A stretch of 64,000 nt of DNA from Paralcaligenes ureilyticus. GTDB taxonomy: Bacteria > Pseudomonadota > Gammaproteobacteria > Burkholderiales > Burkholderiaceae_B. A program made the position numbers and the translations under genes. A model generated the notes under the pieces. That model was given only the letters and a program-made list of their open reading frames with translations, made no database searches and was not told the origin of the DNA. Location of the stretch: contig NZ_SMAJ01000003.1 of the NCBI RefSeq assembly GCF_004346225.1, positions 62,001 to 126,000 on the forward strand. Direction: 5' to 3'. Positions 49,749 to 58,321 of the stretch are shown here, in pieces (within the stretch, counting starts at the first letter, position 1; every line of letters starts with the position of its first letter).

Positions 49749-49856
49749 ATGGCGCTCAAAGACATTCAATGCAGGCAGGCGGCCTCCCGCGATAAGCCCT
49801 ATAAATTGGCCGGCGGGGCGCGGGCCGACAAGGTAGCGCAAGAAAGGCGGTGGTAA
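49749..49856 (+). pseudogene. Remnant of a second P4-type integrase
   Basis: ATG 49749 opens a 35-codon frame beginning MALKDIQCRQAASRDKPYKL, which aligns with the start of the intact integrase (MALTDIQVKQAKPREKPYAL). After AGG the similarity ends and a stop follows at 49854. Its distance from the attachment core matches the arrangement of the intact gene. It is the 5' end of a deleted integrase belonging to a second element. Confidence 0.85.
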
Positions 49857-49874
49857 TCGCTCAGGGGTGCCACC

Positions 49875-51020
49875 TCATACGCGAACCAGTTTTATTAATG
49901 GCTCGAAACCATACAATGCTGGCCGTCGTCCGGCAGGCTCCTCAATAACATTCAGAAGCCCTCTTTCAACTAGCACTCGGGTAAACCGAGCCGCGGTAGC
50001 CTGAGGTATTCCACTGGCACGAGTAAATCGGCTATTTCGGAAAACTGGATTCGTAAAAACGAAGTCAAGCGCGGTTACGCTCCATTTTGAGGCAAGGGCC
50101 TCACTGAACTTTTGTTTCATCGTTTCGTACAAGGATCGGATGTTCTCAGAAATTTCGAGGTTTCGATAGGCTTGCTTCTCGACCGCTTCAAGAAAAAAAG
50201 CGCACCAACCCGTCCAGTCGCCATTTTTTGACACGCCTCTCATCTTATCGATGTACTCGTCTTTATGCTCTTCCATAAAGCCACTGATATAGAAATGCGG
50301 TGCGGATATTACTTTCGATCTCCACAGAAGAAGGGTGATGATCATACGTCCTATACGACCGTTTCCGTCTTTGAACGGGTGGAGCGCCTCAAACTCGACA
50401 TGGGACAGCGCCGCCTTGATCAACGGCACATCTGAGCTATTCTCAATATAGTTGAACAACAAATCCATGCCGTCTTGTAGTTGTTCTGGGTTAATTGGAA
50501 TAAAAAGAATGTTTTTTTTCACGCGGTCGGCAAGGTAGTTTTGCTCAGTCTTAAACTGTCCTGGAGACTTGGCGGCGCCTCGGCCGAATGACAGCAATGT
50601 CTGGTGGGCCATCCTGATCAGTTGCTGGCTTAGAGGCTGTCCAGATTCAATTGCCTGTTGAGAACCCTTCAGCGCCCGTTGATACAGAAAGGTCTCAATA
50701 ACTTCTGATCTTGCATTGGGTGCATCAACTACTTCGGATTCGAAGTCAGCCTCGTACTTCAATATCTCATCCATCGTACTGACCGTGCCTTCCATTCTCG
50801 ACGAGATCACCGCTTCCTGATTTCGCAGTGGAGCCAGCAGGATCTCGCTGTTGTGCATATTCTTCAGCATTTGGTCGTACCGAGCCAAAGCTTCAGTGGC
50901 ACTCACTAGTTGTGGCACTAGCACCGCGTAGTCAATAGATTCTGGGGGGAATTTGCCGTAGTGGTAGCTCACAGCATCGTCGATGTCGAGTCCAGAGACT
51001 GTAGCCCGCATAGTTATCAC
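49875..51020 (-). CDS. Fic family protein (AMPylase) with N-terminal inhibitory motif
   Basis: The 381-residue protein has the Fic active-site motif HPFKDGNGRIGR near residue 207, the catalytic His first. Residues about 74-79 read SSRMEG, the (S/T)xxxE(G/N) inhibitory helix that in class II Fic proteins clamps the ATP site. A DUF4172/Fic_N-type N-terminus (SIDYAVLVPQLVSATEALAR-like) and a C-terminal winged-helix (SRFTRASGIPQATAARFTRV) are present. Family members attach AMP to target proteins; targets are unknown here. It is the only intact gene of the second element. Confidence 0.9.
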   Translation of the reverse strand: MITMRATVSGLDIDDAVSYHYGKFPPESIDYAVLVPQLVSATEALARYDQMLKNMHNSEILLAPLRNQEAVISSRMEGTVSTMDEILKYEADFESEVVDAPNARSEVIETFLYQRALKGSQQAIESGQPLSQQLIRMAHQTLLSFGRGAAKSPGQFKTEQNYLADRVKKNILFIPINPEQLQDGMDLLFNYIENSSDVPLIKAALSHVEFEALHPFKDGNGRIGRMIITLLLWRSKVISAPHFYISGFMEEHKDEYIDKMRGVSKNGDWTGWCAFFLEAVEKQAYRNLEISENIRSLYETMKQKFSEALASKWSVTALDFVFTNPVFRNSRFTRASGIPQATAARFTRVLVERGLLNVIEEPAGRRPALYGFEPLIKLVRV

Positions 51021-51202
51021 CGCCGTTGTTTGTATTGAAAATTACAGGAAATTTTAACGTCAAACCACGTTGTTATCAAGAAACGCTTAATTTTGATTAA
51101 CAAAATAGCTTGCATCTCATCTGTTCAACACAAATCTGGTTGTCTCTCAAATCCGACCAAACTTGAGGAACAACTGGCGTTGTCTTCAATCGAATGATGG
51201 CA

Positions 51203-51250
51203 AGAACCGTTGTACATCAAATAAGAAGAGATTTGATATACAACGGTTCT
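51203..51250. repeat. 20-bp inverted repeat with 8-nt loop
   Basis: AGAACCGTTGTACATCAAAT (51203-51222) and ATTTGATATACAACGGTTCT (51231-51250) are complementary at 19 of 20 positions, with loop AAGAAGAG. No T-run follows on either strand. It may be a structured RNA or a small palindromic mobile unit. Confidence 0.7.
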
Positions 51251-51343
51251 CTGGCAGGGATTTCCATTAAAGGTGCAAACTGGATTGATACTTACGCCAA
51301 AACCCATCTAGCGACGCTGCTTTGGGGGTATTTTTAGATATTA

Positions 51344-51407
51344 ATTTTTCTATACCGTTTAGCCATGCAGTATTCAAGCCATAGTTCGCCCTCTGCTGAG
51401 GGCGCCC
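51344..51407 (+). repeat. Third, decayed attachment copy (outer right end)
   Basis: It matches 49517-49580 at 55 of 64 positions, including CTATACCGTTTA, GTATTCAAGCCAT and GTTCGCC. The core is CTGCTGAGGGCGCCC instead of CTGCTGGAGACGCCA. It marks the probable right end of the second, eroded element (about 49581-51407). Confidence 0.75.
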
Positions 51408-51425
51408 GTCACATGCCGATTCCGT

Positions 51426-51998
51426 TTATCCAAACACCCCTTCTCTCCCGGAGGCGCTTGCGCCATAGGTGTTCCTGACACGCCTTGACGTCAACAAATA
51501 ACAAGTCCAGGTTGTAGCAAAGAGGGTGGTGGCCGCCAACGCTGAATAATCCTGCTCCAATATATATTCGCCAAAATATGAATTCGCCATGGCCAACTCT
51601 GCGGCGGCGGATACGGGGCCCGCAATCCATAGCACGGCAATCATTGCCTTTATCGTCCACGTTGCCCGGCTCTTGACAAGCAGAAAGGCGCCCGCGGCCA
51701 GCAGCAGGGCTTCGCACCATGTCATGCTCATGGCGTAGCGCATGTATTCGTGGTACTTGGGGTTGCCCAACGCCGATGGAACAAGGGTCTCTATTTGTGT
51801 CTTTACGCGATAGAGTTCAGCAAGCTCTTGCGCGGCCCAGAAGAGCAGAAAAACCGATAGAACAATAAGCCATCCGCCATAGCCTTTTATGCCGGCTGCA
51901 CCGCTGTGGCCCTTTTTGCCGGCCGATCTGGACGCTAAAACCCCCACGCCCGCGACAACGATAAAAGCAATAAAGTGCCATGTGTTCCATGTTCCCAT
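51426..51998 (-). CDS. DUF2569-like membrane protein
   Basis: The roughly 190-residue protein has five hydrophobic segments. I start it at ATG 51998 (MGTWNTWHFIAFIVVAGVGV); the frame extends 24 codons upstream. The segment GIKGYGGWLIVLSVFLLFWA resembles the DUF2569 signature (G-x-GGWL). No function is known for the family. It is the first host-type gene past the outer attachment copy, or the last cargo of an older element. Confidence 0.6.
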   Translation of the reverse strand: MGTWNTWHFIAFIVVAGVGVLASRSAGKKGHSGAAGIKGYGGWLIVLSVFLLFWAAQELAELYRVKTQIETLVPSALGNPKYHEYMRYAMSMTWCEALLLAAGAFLLVKSRATWTIKAMIAVLWIAGPVSAAAELAMANSYFGEYILEQDYSALAATTLFATTWTCYLLTSRRVRNTYGASASGREGVFG

Positions 51999-52085
51999 TT
52001 GATCCTCTTGCGTTATAAGACCGGGTGGTTTGTTTAAATGTGATTCTGTTGATACTGCGATGCCTGCCAAGTGTGGGTGATCGCA

Positions 52086-52433
52086 TCAGTGTAAGCGTGG
52101 ATAAGTCCCGAATGAACTATTGTCATTCGAACGGGTTCCTGTCGCGGGGGATTCACCGTACGAGCTATTGGGCTGATCCTGGTTGTCCGTGGGCGACCTG
52201 CCAAGGTCGTCGCGCTGGCTGTCGCGTTTGTCGGAACCGGAATAGGGTTTGTCGCTGCTGTTGTCCTGGGAGCCGTAGCTGGGCAGCCGGAACGAATCGG
52301 GGCTACTCTGCATTGGTGGCTGCTCGTTGCTATCATTACTACCGCCGAAATTTGGCATTCGTAGTTGTCCCAGCGCAGGCAGGGTCATAGTCAGGGCGGC
52401 CAGGGCAAGCAGCAGCTTCGTGATAGTTTTCAT
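52086..52433 (-). CDS. Secreted low-complexity hypothetical protein
   Basis: The 115-residue protein has a signal peptide (MKTITKLLLALAALTMTLPA, cleavage near ALG-Q). The mature part is rich in Ser, Asp, Asn, Pro and Gln and has no predicted fold. It is probably periplasmic or surface exposed, with unknown role. It lies about 90 bp upstream of the DUF2569-like gene on the same strand. Confidence 0.5.
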   Translation of the reverse strand: MKTITKLLLALAALTMTLPALGQLRMPNFGGSNDSNEQPPMQSSPDSFRLPSYGSQDNSSDKPYSGSDKRDSQRDDLGRSPTDNQDQPNSSYGESPATGTRSNDNSSFGTYPRLH

Positions 52434-52605
52434 GTTTCCAGTTCTTTTTGTGGTTTGGGCCGCAATACTTGCCCTTGTTGTGAAGCTTGTGTGTTTGTAA
52501 TGCCGCGGGGCAAAAGTATCAAGTTTTTAGTGCATGCCAAACCCGTGCAATTATCCGCATAGTGTCTGTTGGCGGCGGCAAAGTCGCCCTCTGCAAATTT
52601 ACAGG

Positions 52606-53790
52606 ATGAACTCTGTTATGAATTCAGCTCAGCGTCAAGTCGGGATTCCCGCGGTCTATATGCGTGGCGGCAGCAGCAAGGGCGTGTTCTTTCTGTCCGA
52701 AGATTTGCCGACTGATCCGCTTGCGCGCGATGCTGTTTTGCTGCGCGTTATCGGCAGCCCCGATCCGTATGAAAAGCAGCTCGATGGCATGGGGGGCGCG
52801 ACGTCGAGCACCAGCAAAATAGTGGTGGTTGGCAAAAGCCGGCGGCCGGGTTGTGATGTGGAGTATTGGTTCGGGCAGGTAGCCATTGATCGGCCATTGG
52901 TGGACTGGAGTGGCAATTGCGGCAATCTGACTTCCGCGGTGGGGCCTTTTGCCATACGTAAGGGTTTGGTCGATGCGCCGCGCGATGGCGTGGCTGTTGT
53001 CACTCTTTGGCAGGCGAATGTGCAGAAAAGAATTGTGGCGCATGTGCCGATGCGAGACGGCGAGGTGCAGGAACTGGGCGATTTTGAATTGGATGGCGTA
53101 ACGTTTCCGGCGGCTGAAATTCGGCTCGAATATCTCGATCTGGGCGCCGACGATAATGTACGGGATGCGGGCGCGGCTATGTTCCCAACAGGAAATACCA
53201 CGGATGTGCTGTCGGTGCCTGACGTGGGGGAGGTGACGGTCACGCTTATCAATGCAGGTAATCCTGCCGTGTTTATTGCGGCCGAAACGCTGGGCTTAAG
53301 CGGCGCCGAGTCACCTGAAGACCTTAATAAGGATGCGGCGCTGCTCGCTCGCTTTGAAGCTATTCGGGCTCATGGCGCCGTGGCGATGGGCTTGGCGGAA
53401 AGCGTGGAATATGCCAGCCTTAAACGCCAGCACACGCCCAAAATCGCGTTCTTCGGCAGGCCGGCAAGCTATATGTCCAGTAGTGGCAAACCTGTGCGGG
53501 CCGAAGATATCGATTTGTTGGCCCGCATTGTGTCCATGGGTAAGTTGCATCATGCCATGACGGGTACGGGTGCCGTCGCGATTGCAGCCGCCGCCGCTAT
53601 TCCAGGTACGGTCGTCAACAAGATATTGGGCGACGTAAAGACAAGTATCCGCTTTGGCCATCCGTCCGGCACGTTGGCTGTAGGCGCCTATACGCAGCAG
53701 ACGGCCGAAGGCTGGTCTGTCAGCAAGGCCGTCATGAGCCGCAGCGCCCGTCGACTAATGGAAGGCAGTGTGCTGATTCCGCAGCCGTGA
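52606..53790 (+). CDS. prpF: PrpF-family protein (2-methylaconitate isomerase-like)
   Basis: The 394-residue protein has the diaminopimelate-epimerase-like double fold of the PrpF family: GIPAVYMRGGSSKGVFFLSE at the start, then GMGGATSSTSKIVVVGKSRR and NCGNLTSAVGPFAI, with HHAMTGTGAVAIAAAAAIPG later. PrpF isomerises trans/cis-2-methylaconitate in the methylcitrate cycle; other members act on related acids such as itaconate or aconitate. No prpB/C/D genes are nearby, so the substrate is open. ATG 52606 is chosen; 52618 is also possible. Confidence 0.85.
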   Translation: MNSVMNSAQRQVGIPAVYMRGGSSKGVFFLSEDLPTDPLARDAVLLRVIGSPDPYEKQLDGMGGATSSTSKIVVVGKSRRPGCDVEYWFGQVAIDRPLVDWSGNCGNLTSAVGPFAIRKGLVDAPRDGVAVVTLWQANVQKRIVAHVPMRDGEVQELGDFELDGVTFPAAEIRLEYLDLGADDNVRDAGAAMFPTGNTTDVLSVPDVGEVTVTLINAGNPAVFIAAETLGLSGAESPEDLNKDAALLARFEAIRAHGAVAMGLAESVEYASLKRQHTPKIAFFGRPASYMSSSGKPVRAEDIDLLARIVSMGKLHHAMTGTGAVAIAAAAAIPGTVVNKILGDVKTSIRFGHPSGTLAVGAYTQQTAEGWSVSKAVMSRSARRLMEGSVLIPQP

Positions 53791-53868
53791 GGATGCCACT
53801 GACGTCTATGATAAGGTAACCGCCGCGATAGCCCGATTGTTTTTCCGGATACGCATGAAGAGAGACTT

Positions 53869-55110
53869 ATGACACCCAAGATAGCCGTAGACCCGGTACT
53901 GGTAGAACGCTACATTATGGAATTGGCCCGCTTCGGCGCCGTCGGCGAGAGCGGGGTCAAGCGTACCGTCTATTCCCCGGAATGGGTCGCCGCCACCGAT
54001 CAGTACGCACGCTGGTGCGATGAGGGAGGTTTACAGGTGCGGCGCGATGCGGTGGGCAATGTCTGGGGCCGCCTTGATGGCTCGGCGCCGGGCGGGTCGA
54101 TTGCATCCGGGTCGCACATCGATACGCAATTGCCGGGCGGCCGGTACGATGGTGCCTTGGGCGCCCTGGCCGCGCTGATCGCTATTCGTACCCTGAAGGC
54201 GCAGTTCGGAACACCCAAACGTTCGCTCGAGGCGGTGGCATTTTGCGAAGAAGAGGGCAGCCGGTTTCCGGCGGCCAATTATTGGGGTTCGCGCGCGGTG
54301 ACAGGGCGCATTGCCGCGGACGAAGCTTCTACGCTGCGAGACTACGATGGGCAGAGCATGGAGGCCGTCATGCGGGTTGTTGGACTGGATCCGGCGTGTA
54401 TTGCGCAGGCGGTGCGGCACGACATTGACACGTTCGTCGAACTGCATGTCGAGCAGGGGCCGGTGCTTGAGCATGCGGGTTTGCCTGTGGGTATCGTCAC
54501 GGGGATTACCGGGCTTCGGCACTATTTGGTCGAGGTGACGGGCGAGGCGAATCACGCGGGGGCGTGCCCCATGGATCTGCGGCATGACCCCATGGCGGGT
54601 GCGGCCGAGATGATTTCCGGCCTCTTGAGCACGGCGGAAAATATGGGCCGGCCGGCCGTGACCACTATCGGACGCATGCAGGTGGAGCCGAATTATTCAG
54701 CGATCATCCCGCACAAGGTTAGCTTTACGATCGACGCGCGCCATCCCGACCCGGAGTGTCTGGCCGAGCTTTATTCCAGGCACGAGCAATGGTTGCGTGT
54801 CGTTGCCGACCGTCGCAGCTTGCAGTTGCGCTGGACCGTACTGGCAGAGCATGCAACCTGCGCCTGCGATATGGACACCGTGCATTTGCTGGAAGCCGTC
54901 GCCCGTGAGCAGGGGACGGCCTGTATGCTCATGCATAGCGGCGCGGGCCACGATTCTCAGGTCATGGCCCATATCGCCAAAATGGCGATGATTTTCGTGC
55001 AAAGCCGTGCGGGCCGCAGCCATACGCCGGAAGAATTCACATCGATCGAGCATGCGGTGATGGGCATTAATGTTTTGGCCGCCGGCATGTACCGAATGGC
55101 GTATTTGTAG
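53869..55110 (+). CDS. M20-family Zn-dependent hydrolase (N-carbamoyl-L-amino-acid hydrolase/allantoate amidohydrolase)
   Basis: The 413-residue enzyme removes carbamoyl groups from N-carbamoyl amino acids, ureidoglycolate or allantoate. The binuclear metal site residues are visible in GSHIDTQLPGGRYDGALG, CEEEGSRFPAANYWGSRAV, ELHVEQGPVLE and HSGAGHDSQVMA. The inserted dimerisation lid domain (GLRHYLVEVTGEANHAGACP) lies between. A hydantoinase-like partner is not in the window. It begins 78 bp after prpF on the same strand. Confidence 0.88.
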   Translation: MTPKIAVDPVLVERYIMELARFGAVGESGVKRTVYSPEWVAATDQYARWCDEGGLQVRRDAVGNVWGRLDGSAPGGSIASGSHIDTQLPGGRYDGALGALAALIAIRTLKAQFGTPKRSLEAVAFCEEEGSRFPAANYWGSRAVTGRIAADEASTLRDYDGQSMEAVMRVVGLDPACIAQAVRHDIDTFVELHVEQGPVLEHAGLPVGIVTGITGLRHYLVEVTGEANHAGACPMDLRHDPMAGAAEMISGLLSTAENMGRPAVTTIGRMQVEPNYSAIIPHKVSFTIDARHPDPECLAELYSRHEQWLRVVADRRSLQLRWTVLAEHATCACDMDTVHLLEAVAREQGTACMLMHSGAGHDSQVMAHIAKMAMIFVQSRAGRSHTPEEFTSIEHAVMGINVLAAGMYRMAYL

Positions 55111-55117
55111 GTGTTCG

Positions 55118-55513
55118 ATGCCGACCATTCCTGAGGCTGAAATCGAGTTCACTGCCATTCGCGCACAAGGCGCGGGTGGCCAAAACGTGAACAAGGTTTC
55201 GAGCGCCATTCATTTGCGTTTCGACATTCGCGCGTCGAGCTTGCCCGAGCATCTCAAGGAACGTTTGCTGGCGTTGAACGATCAGCGCATTACGAAAGAA
55301 GGCGTGGTGATCATCAAGGCGCAGGTGCATCGCAGCCAGGAGAAAAACAAGGACGATGCGCGTGAGCGCTTGCAGGAATTGGTGGCGAGCATTGCCGTGT
55401 TGCCGCGGGTGCGCCGGCCGACCAAGCCCACCCGCAGCTCGCAGCGCAAGCGTGTCGAAACGAAAGTGATGCGTGGTCAGATCAAGTCGACGCGAGGCAA
55501 GGTAACGGAGTAG
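55118..55513 (+). CDS. arfB: Alternative ribosome-rescue factor ArfB (peptidyl-tRNA hydrolase)
   Basis: The 131-residue protein releases nascent chains from ribosomes stalled on truncated mRNA. It has the GGQ motif in RAQGAGGQNVNKVSSAIHLR and a basic C-terminal tail (RPTKPTRSSQRKRVETKVMR) that probes the empty mRNA channel. ATG 55118 is 7 bp after the preceding stop. The length is normal for ArfB (formerly YaeJ). Confidence 0.94.
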   Translation: MPTIPEAEIEFTAIRAQGAGGQNVNKVSSAIHLRFDIRASSLPEHLKERLLALNDQRITKEGVVIIKAQVHRSQEKNKDDARERLQELVASIAVLPRVRRPTKPTRSSQRKRVETKVMRGQIKSTRGKVTE

Positions 55514-55530
55514 GGCGGACCGGGCCGTTG

Positions 55531-56481
55531 CTATACGGGAGCCAGCGCTTCCTTCAGATAACTGACGAAGAGCCGCACGGCACGCGGCACATGCGTGCTG
55601 TAGGGTCGCAAGGCGTAAATGGCGTCGCCAAAGACCCCCACAGGTTTCCAGGAAGGAAGCAGATGGGTCAGGCGCGCCGCCTGGACATCTTGCTGGGCGC
55701 TGAAGTCGGGCAGTAAGGCGATGCCTGCACCGGCCGCCACCAGCTCGCGCAAGGCCTCGCTGTTGTTTGCACAAAAATTTCCCGTTATGGCGACGCTTCG
55801 TCTTTCTTTTTTGCGCTGGTTCGATTCGAAAACCCAGGTATGTTTGGCTGATGGGCGCAGATAGGTCAGGCAATTATGGCCGCTTAGCTCTTCGGGGTTT
55901 CCGGGTGTGCCATTTTTTTTCAGATAGGCCGGGGTGGCCACCAGCAAGGTTTTGGATGGGCGCAATAACCAGGCGACATGTGTTTCGGGCACGTTGGCGG
56001 TGTGGCGTATGGCCAGGTCGAAACCCTCTTGGGCGAGCGAGCTTAGATGATCGGAGAGTTCGATTTCGATGCGGATCTGCGGGTATGACCTTAAAAATTT
56101 CGCGATCAAGGGAACGATTTTCTGCCGCCCCAGCGCCATGGGCGCGGTGACGCGGACAACCCCGCTTGGGATGTCGGCCAGGTCTTTAATGCCGGCGAAT
56201 CCCTGTTCGATCGCATCGAAACTGCGCTGCGTATTATTTACCAGTGCCATGCCAGGTTCGGTTAGACGCACGCTGCGCGTGGTGCGGCGTACTAGAGCTA
56301 CGCCGGCCAGCTGCTCAAGCTCGGCGATGCGCAGGCTGACGGCGCCTTTGCTGACACCCAGGCGCCTTGCCGCGGCGGTGTAGCTGCCTGCGGTGGACAG
56401 CATGTTAAGCCAATAGATATGCGACCACGCCAGTTCGCTTTTGCGTTCTTTCATTACGATATTGTCTATTAATTTAAACAA
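55531..56481 (-). CDS. LysR-family transcriptional regulator
   Basis: The 316-residue protein has an N-terminal winged helix (LNMLSTAGSYTAAARRLGVS, then KGAVSLRIAELEQLAGVALV, ending RTTRSVRLTEPGMAL) and a periplasmic-binding-like effector domain. The start could be ATG 56481 or the downstream MKERKSELAW at 56454. It is divergent from mmsA, with 80 bp between the starts, and most likely regulates that gene. Its effector is unknown. Confidence 0.92.
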   Translation of the reverse strand: MFKLIDNIVMKERKSELAWSHIYWLNMLSTAGSYTAAARRLGVSKGAVSLRIAELEQLAGVALVRRTTRSVRLTEPGMALVNNTQRSFDAIEQGFAGIKDLADIPSGVVRVTAPMALGRQKIVPLIAKFLRSYPQIRIEIELSDHLSSLAQEGFDLAIRHTANVPETHVAWLLRPSKTLLVATPAYLKKNGTPGNPEELSGHNCLTYLRPSAKHTWVFESNQRKKERRSVAITGNFCANNSEALRELVAAGAGIALLPDFSAQQDVQAARLTHLLPSWKPVGVFGDAIYALRPYSTHVPRAVRLFVSYLKEALAPV

Positions 56482-56561
56482 TGAATTAAAAATTATAGCC
56501 TTGTTCGTGCCTGTTGCGATGCCTATACTGGGCCTCTTGAGTCACTTCATCGGGAAAAAAC

Positions 56562-58076
56562 ATGAGTGCTGCAAAGGCCTACGACGATCAAAATGATGTG
56601 TTGAATTTTATTGACGGCAAGCCTGTAAAGGGTAGCGGCCGTAAACAGGATGTATTCAACCCCTCGCGTGGCGCAGTGGCCCGCCAATTGGTGTTGTCGT
56701 CGGTCGAAGACGTTAATGCGGCCGTAGCCGCCGCCAAGTCGGCGGCGCCGGGTTGGGCCAATACACCGCCGGTGCGCCGCGCCCGCATCATGAACAAGTT
56801 CTTGAACCTGATGAACGAGCATACCGACGCGCTGGCCGCGATGATTACCGCCGAGCATGGGAAAGTATTTACCGATGCCCAGGGCGAAGTGGCACGCGGC
56901 ATCGACATTATCGAATTTGCCTGCGGCATCCCTCAACTGCTAAAGGGCGACTACACCGAGCAGGTCGCCAATGGCATTGACAACTGGACCATGCGCCAGC
57001 CCCTGGGTGTGGTGGCTGGAATCACGCCGTTCAATTTTCCTTGCATGGTGCCTTGCTGGATGTTTCCGGTGGCCATAGCGGCCGGAAACACGTTTATTCT
57101 CAAACCCAGCGAACGCGACCCCAGTCCTTCCCTTTATATTGCCAAACTGTTGAAAGAAGCGGGCTTGCCCGATGGCGTGTTCAATGTGGTGCAGGGCGAC
57201 AAGGCCGCGGTGGATGCCCTGATCGAACATCCTGACGTGGCCGCAATCAGCTTTGTGGGGTCCACGCCCATTGCTCACTATGTGCACGAACGCGGCGCCC
57301 ATTTCGGCAAGCGCGTGCAGGCTTTGGGAGGCGCAAAGAACCACATGGTCGTCATGCCTGATGCCGATATTCCGCGTGTTGTCGACGCGCTGGTTGGCGC
57401 CGCGTATGGGTCGGCGGGCGAGCGTTGCATGGCCATTTCGGTGGCGGTTCTAGTGGGAGATGTGGGCCAAAAAATAATGCCCATGCTGGAAGAACGCGCC
57501 CGCAACCTGAAAATCAAGGATGGCATGAACCTGGATGCGGAAATGGGTCCGGTGGTGACTCAACAGGCTAAACAGCGTATCGAAAACCATATTGAAATCG
57601 GCGTGAAAGAGGGTGCGACACTGCGAGTGGACGGCCGCGGATATAAGGTGGAAGGCCACGAAAGCGGCTTTTATGTGGGTGGGACGCTGTTTGACAACGT
57701 AACGCCGGACATGACTATTTATAAAGAAGAAATATTCGGACCCGTCCTGGCATGTGTGCATGTCAAAGACTTTGGCCAGGCCGTCGATTTGATCAACAAC
57801 AACGAGTTCGGCAATGGCGTTTCGTGTTTTACCAGCGACGGCCATATTGCGCGCGAATTTGCGCATCGTATCCAGGTGGGTATGGTTGGCATCAATGTGC
57901 CTATTCCCGTTCCCATGTCCTGGCACGGTTTTGGCGGCTGGAAGCGCAGCCTGTTTGGCGATACGCATGCCTTCGGCGAAGAGGGCGTGCGCTTCTACAC
58001 CAAGCAAAAGTCGGTGATGCAGCGCTGGCCTGAAAGTATCGGCAAAGGCAACGAATTTGTAATGCCTACGGTGTAG
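56562..58076 (+). CDS. mmsA: CoA-acylating methylmalonate-semialdehyde dehydrogenase
   Basis: The 504-residue NAD-dependent aldehyde dehydrogenase converts (methyl)malonate semialdehyde to propionyl-CoA or acetyl-CoA in valine, beta-alanine or inositol breakdown. The catalytic Cys is in [14 protein letters not shown], preceded by [20 protein letters not shown]. Also present are [20 protein letters not shown] and [10 protein letters not shown]. The length matches MmsA, which lacks the regulatory extension of other dehydrogenases. It is divergent from a LysR gene and ends at a strong terminator. Confidence 0.93.
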   Translation: MSAAKAYDDQNDVLNFIDGKPVKGSGRKQDVFNPSRGAVARQLVLSSVEDVNAAVAAAKSAAPGWANTPPVRRARIMNKFLNLMNEHTDALAAMITAEHGKVFTDAQGEVARGIDIIEFACGIPQLLKGDYTEQVANGIDNWTMRQPLGVVAGITPFNFPCMVPCWMFPVAIAAGNTFILKPSERDPSPSLYIAKLLKEAGLPDGVFNVVQGDKAAVDALIEHPDVAAISFVGSTPIAHYVHERGAHFGKRVQALGGAKNHMVVMPDADIPRVVDALVGAAYGSAGERCMAISVAVLVGDVGQKIMPMLEERARNLKIKDGMNLDAEMGPVVTQQAKQRIENHIEIGVKEGATLRVDGRGYKVEGHESGFYVGGTLFDNVTPDMTIYKEEIFGPVLACVHVKDFGQAVDLINNNEFGNGVSCFTSDGHIAREFAHRIQVGMVGINVPIPVPMSWHGFGGWKRSLFGDTHAFGEEGVRFYTKQKSVMQRWPESIGKGNEFVMPTV

Positions 58077-58101
58077 GCATCGCGTCTGTAGTGCTGTAGA
58101 G

Positions 58102-58126
58102 ATGGGGCTTCGGCCCCATTTCATTT
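58102..58126 (+). terminator. Terminator after mmsA
   Basis: ATGGGGC-TTCG-GCCCCAT is a perfect 7-bp stem with a stable UUCG tetraloop, followed by TTCATTT. It starts 26 bp after the mmsA stop codon. Confidence 0.82.
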
Positions 58127-58204
58127 CGACTGAATAAAATGAAAGCGAATGTAATTTAATTTGATGCAGTCTGGATTCCTCCCTAGAATTTGCCATATAT
58201 TTTA

Positions 58205-58306
58205 AAAATAAAAATTCGCAATCCGAACATTGAGGAATTTATGGAGATAGAAAAGCAATCAGGTTTTCGGTTTCTTTAGTAATAAAATAAAAATTCGCAA
58301 TCCGAA
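58205..58306. promoter_or_regulatory. Two direct copies of an operator-like site before the IclR gene
   Basis: A 23-bp sequence (58205-58227) recurs exactly at 58284-58306, 79 bp apart. Each copy contains TTCG-CAATC-CGAA, an interrupted palindrome, preceded by an A/T tract. IclR proteins commonly bind such palindromes, so both sites probably control the IclR gene and the catabolic operon. Confidence 0.7.
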
Positions 58307-58321
58307 TAAAAGGAAGCTACA

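Larger units (their letters stand above)
51021..51425. other. Non-coding gap with a strong hairpin and the outer attachment copy
   Basis: It has a 20-bp hairpin at 51203-51250 and an attachment-like sequence at 51344-51407. I see no gene; small frames across the hairpin are artefacts of the inverted repeat. Confidence 0.6.

Noticed and set aside
51125-51307. 60-codon minus-strand frame
   Set aside because: It is produced by the inverted repeat at 51203-51250 and lacks any motif.
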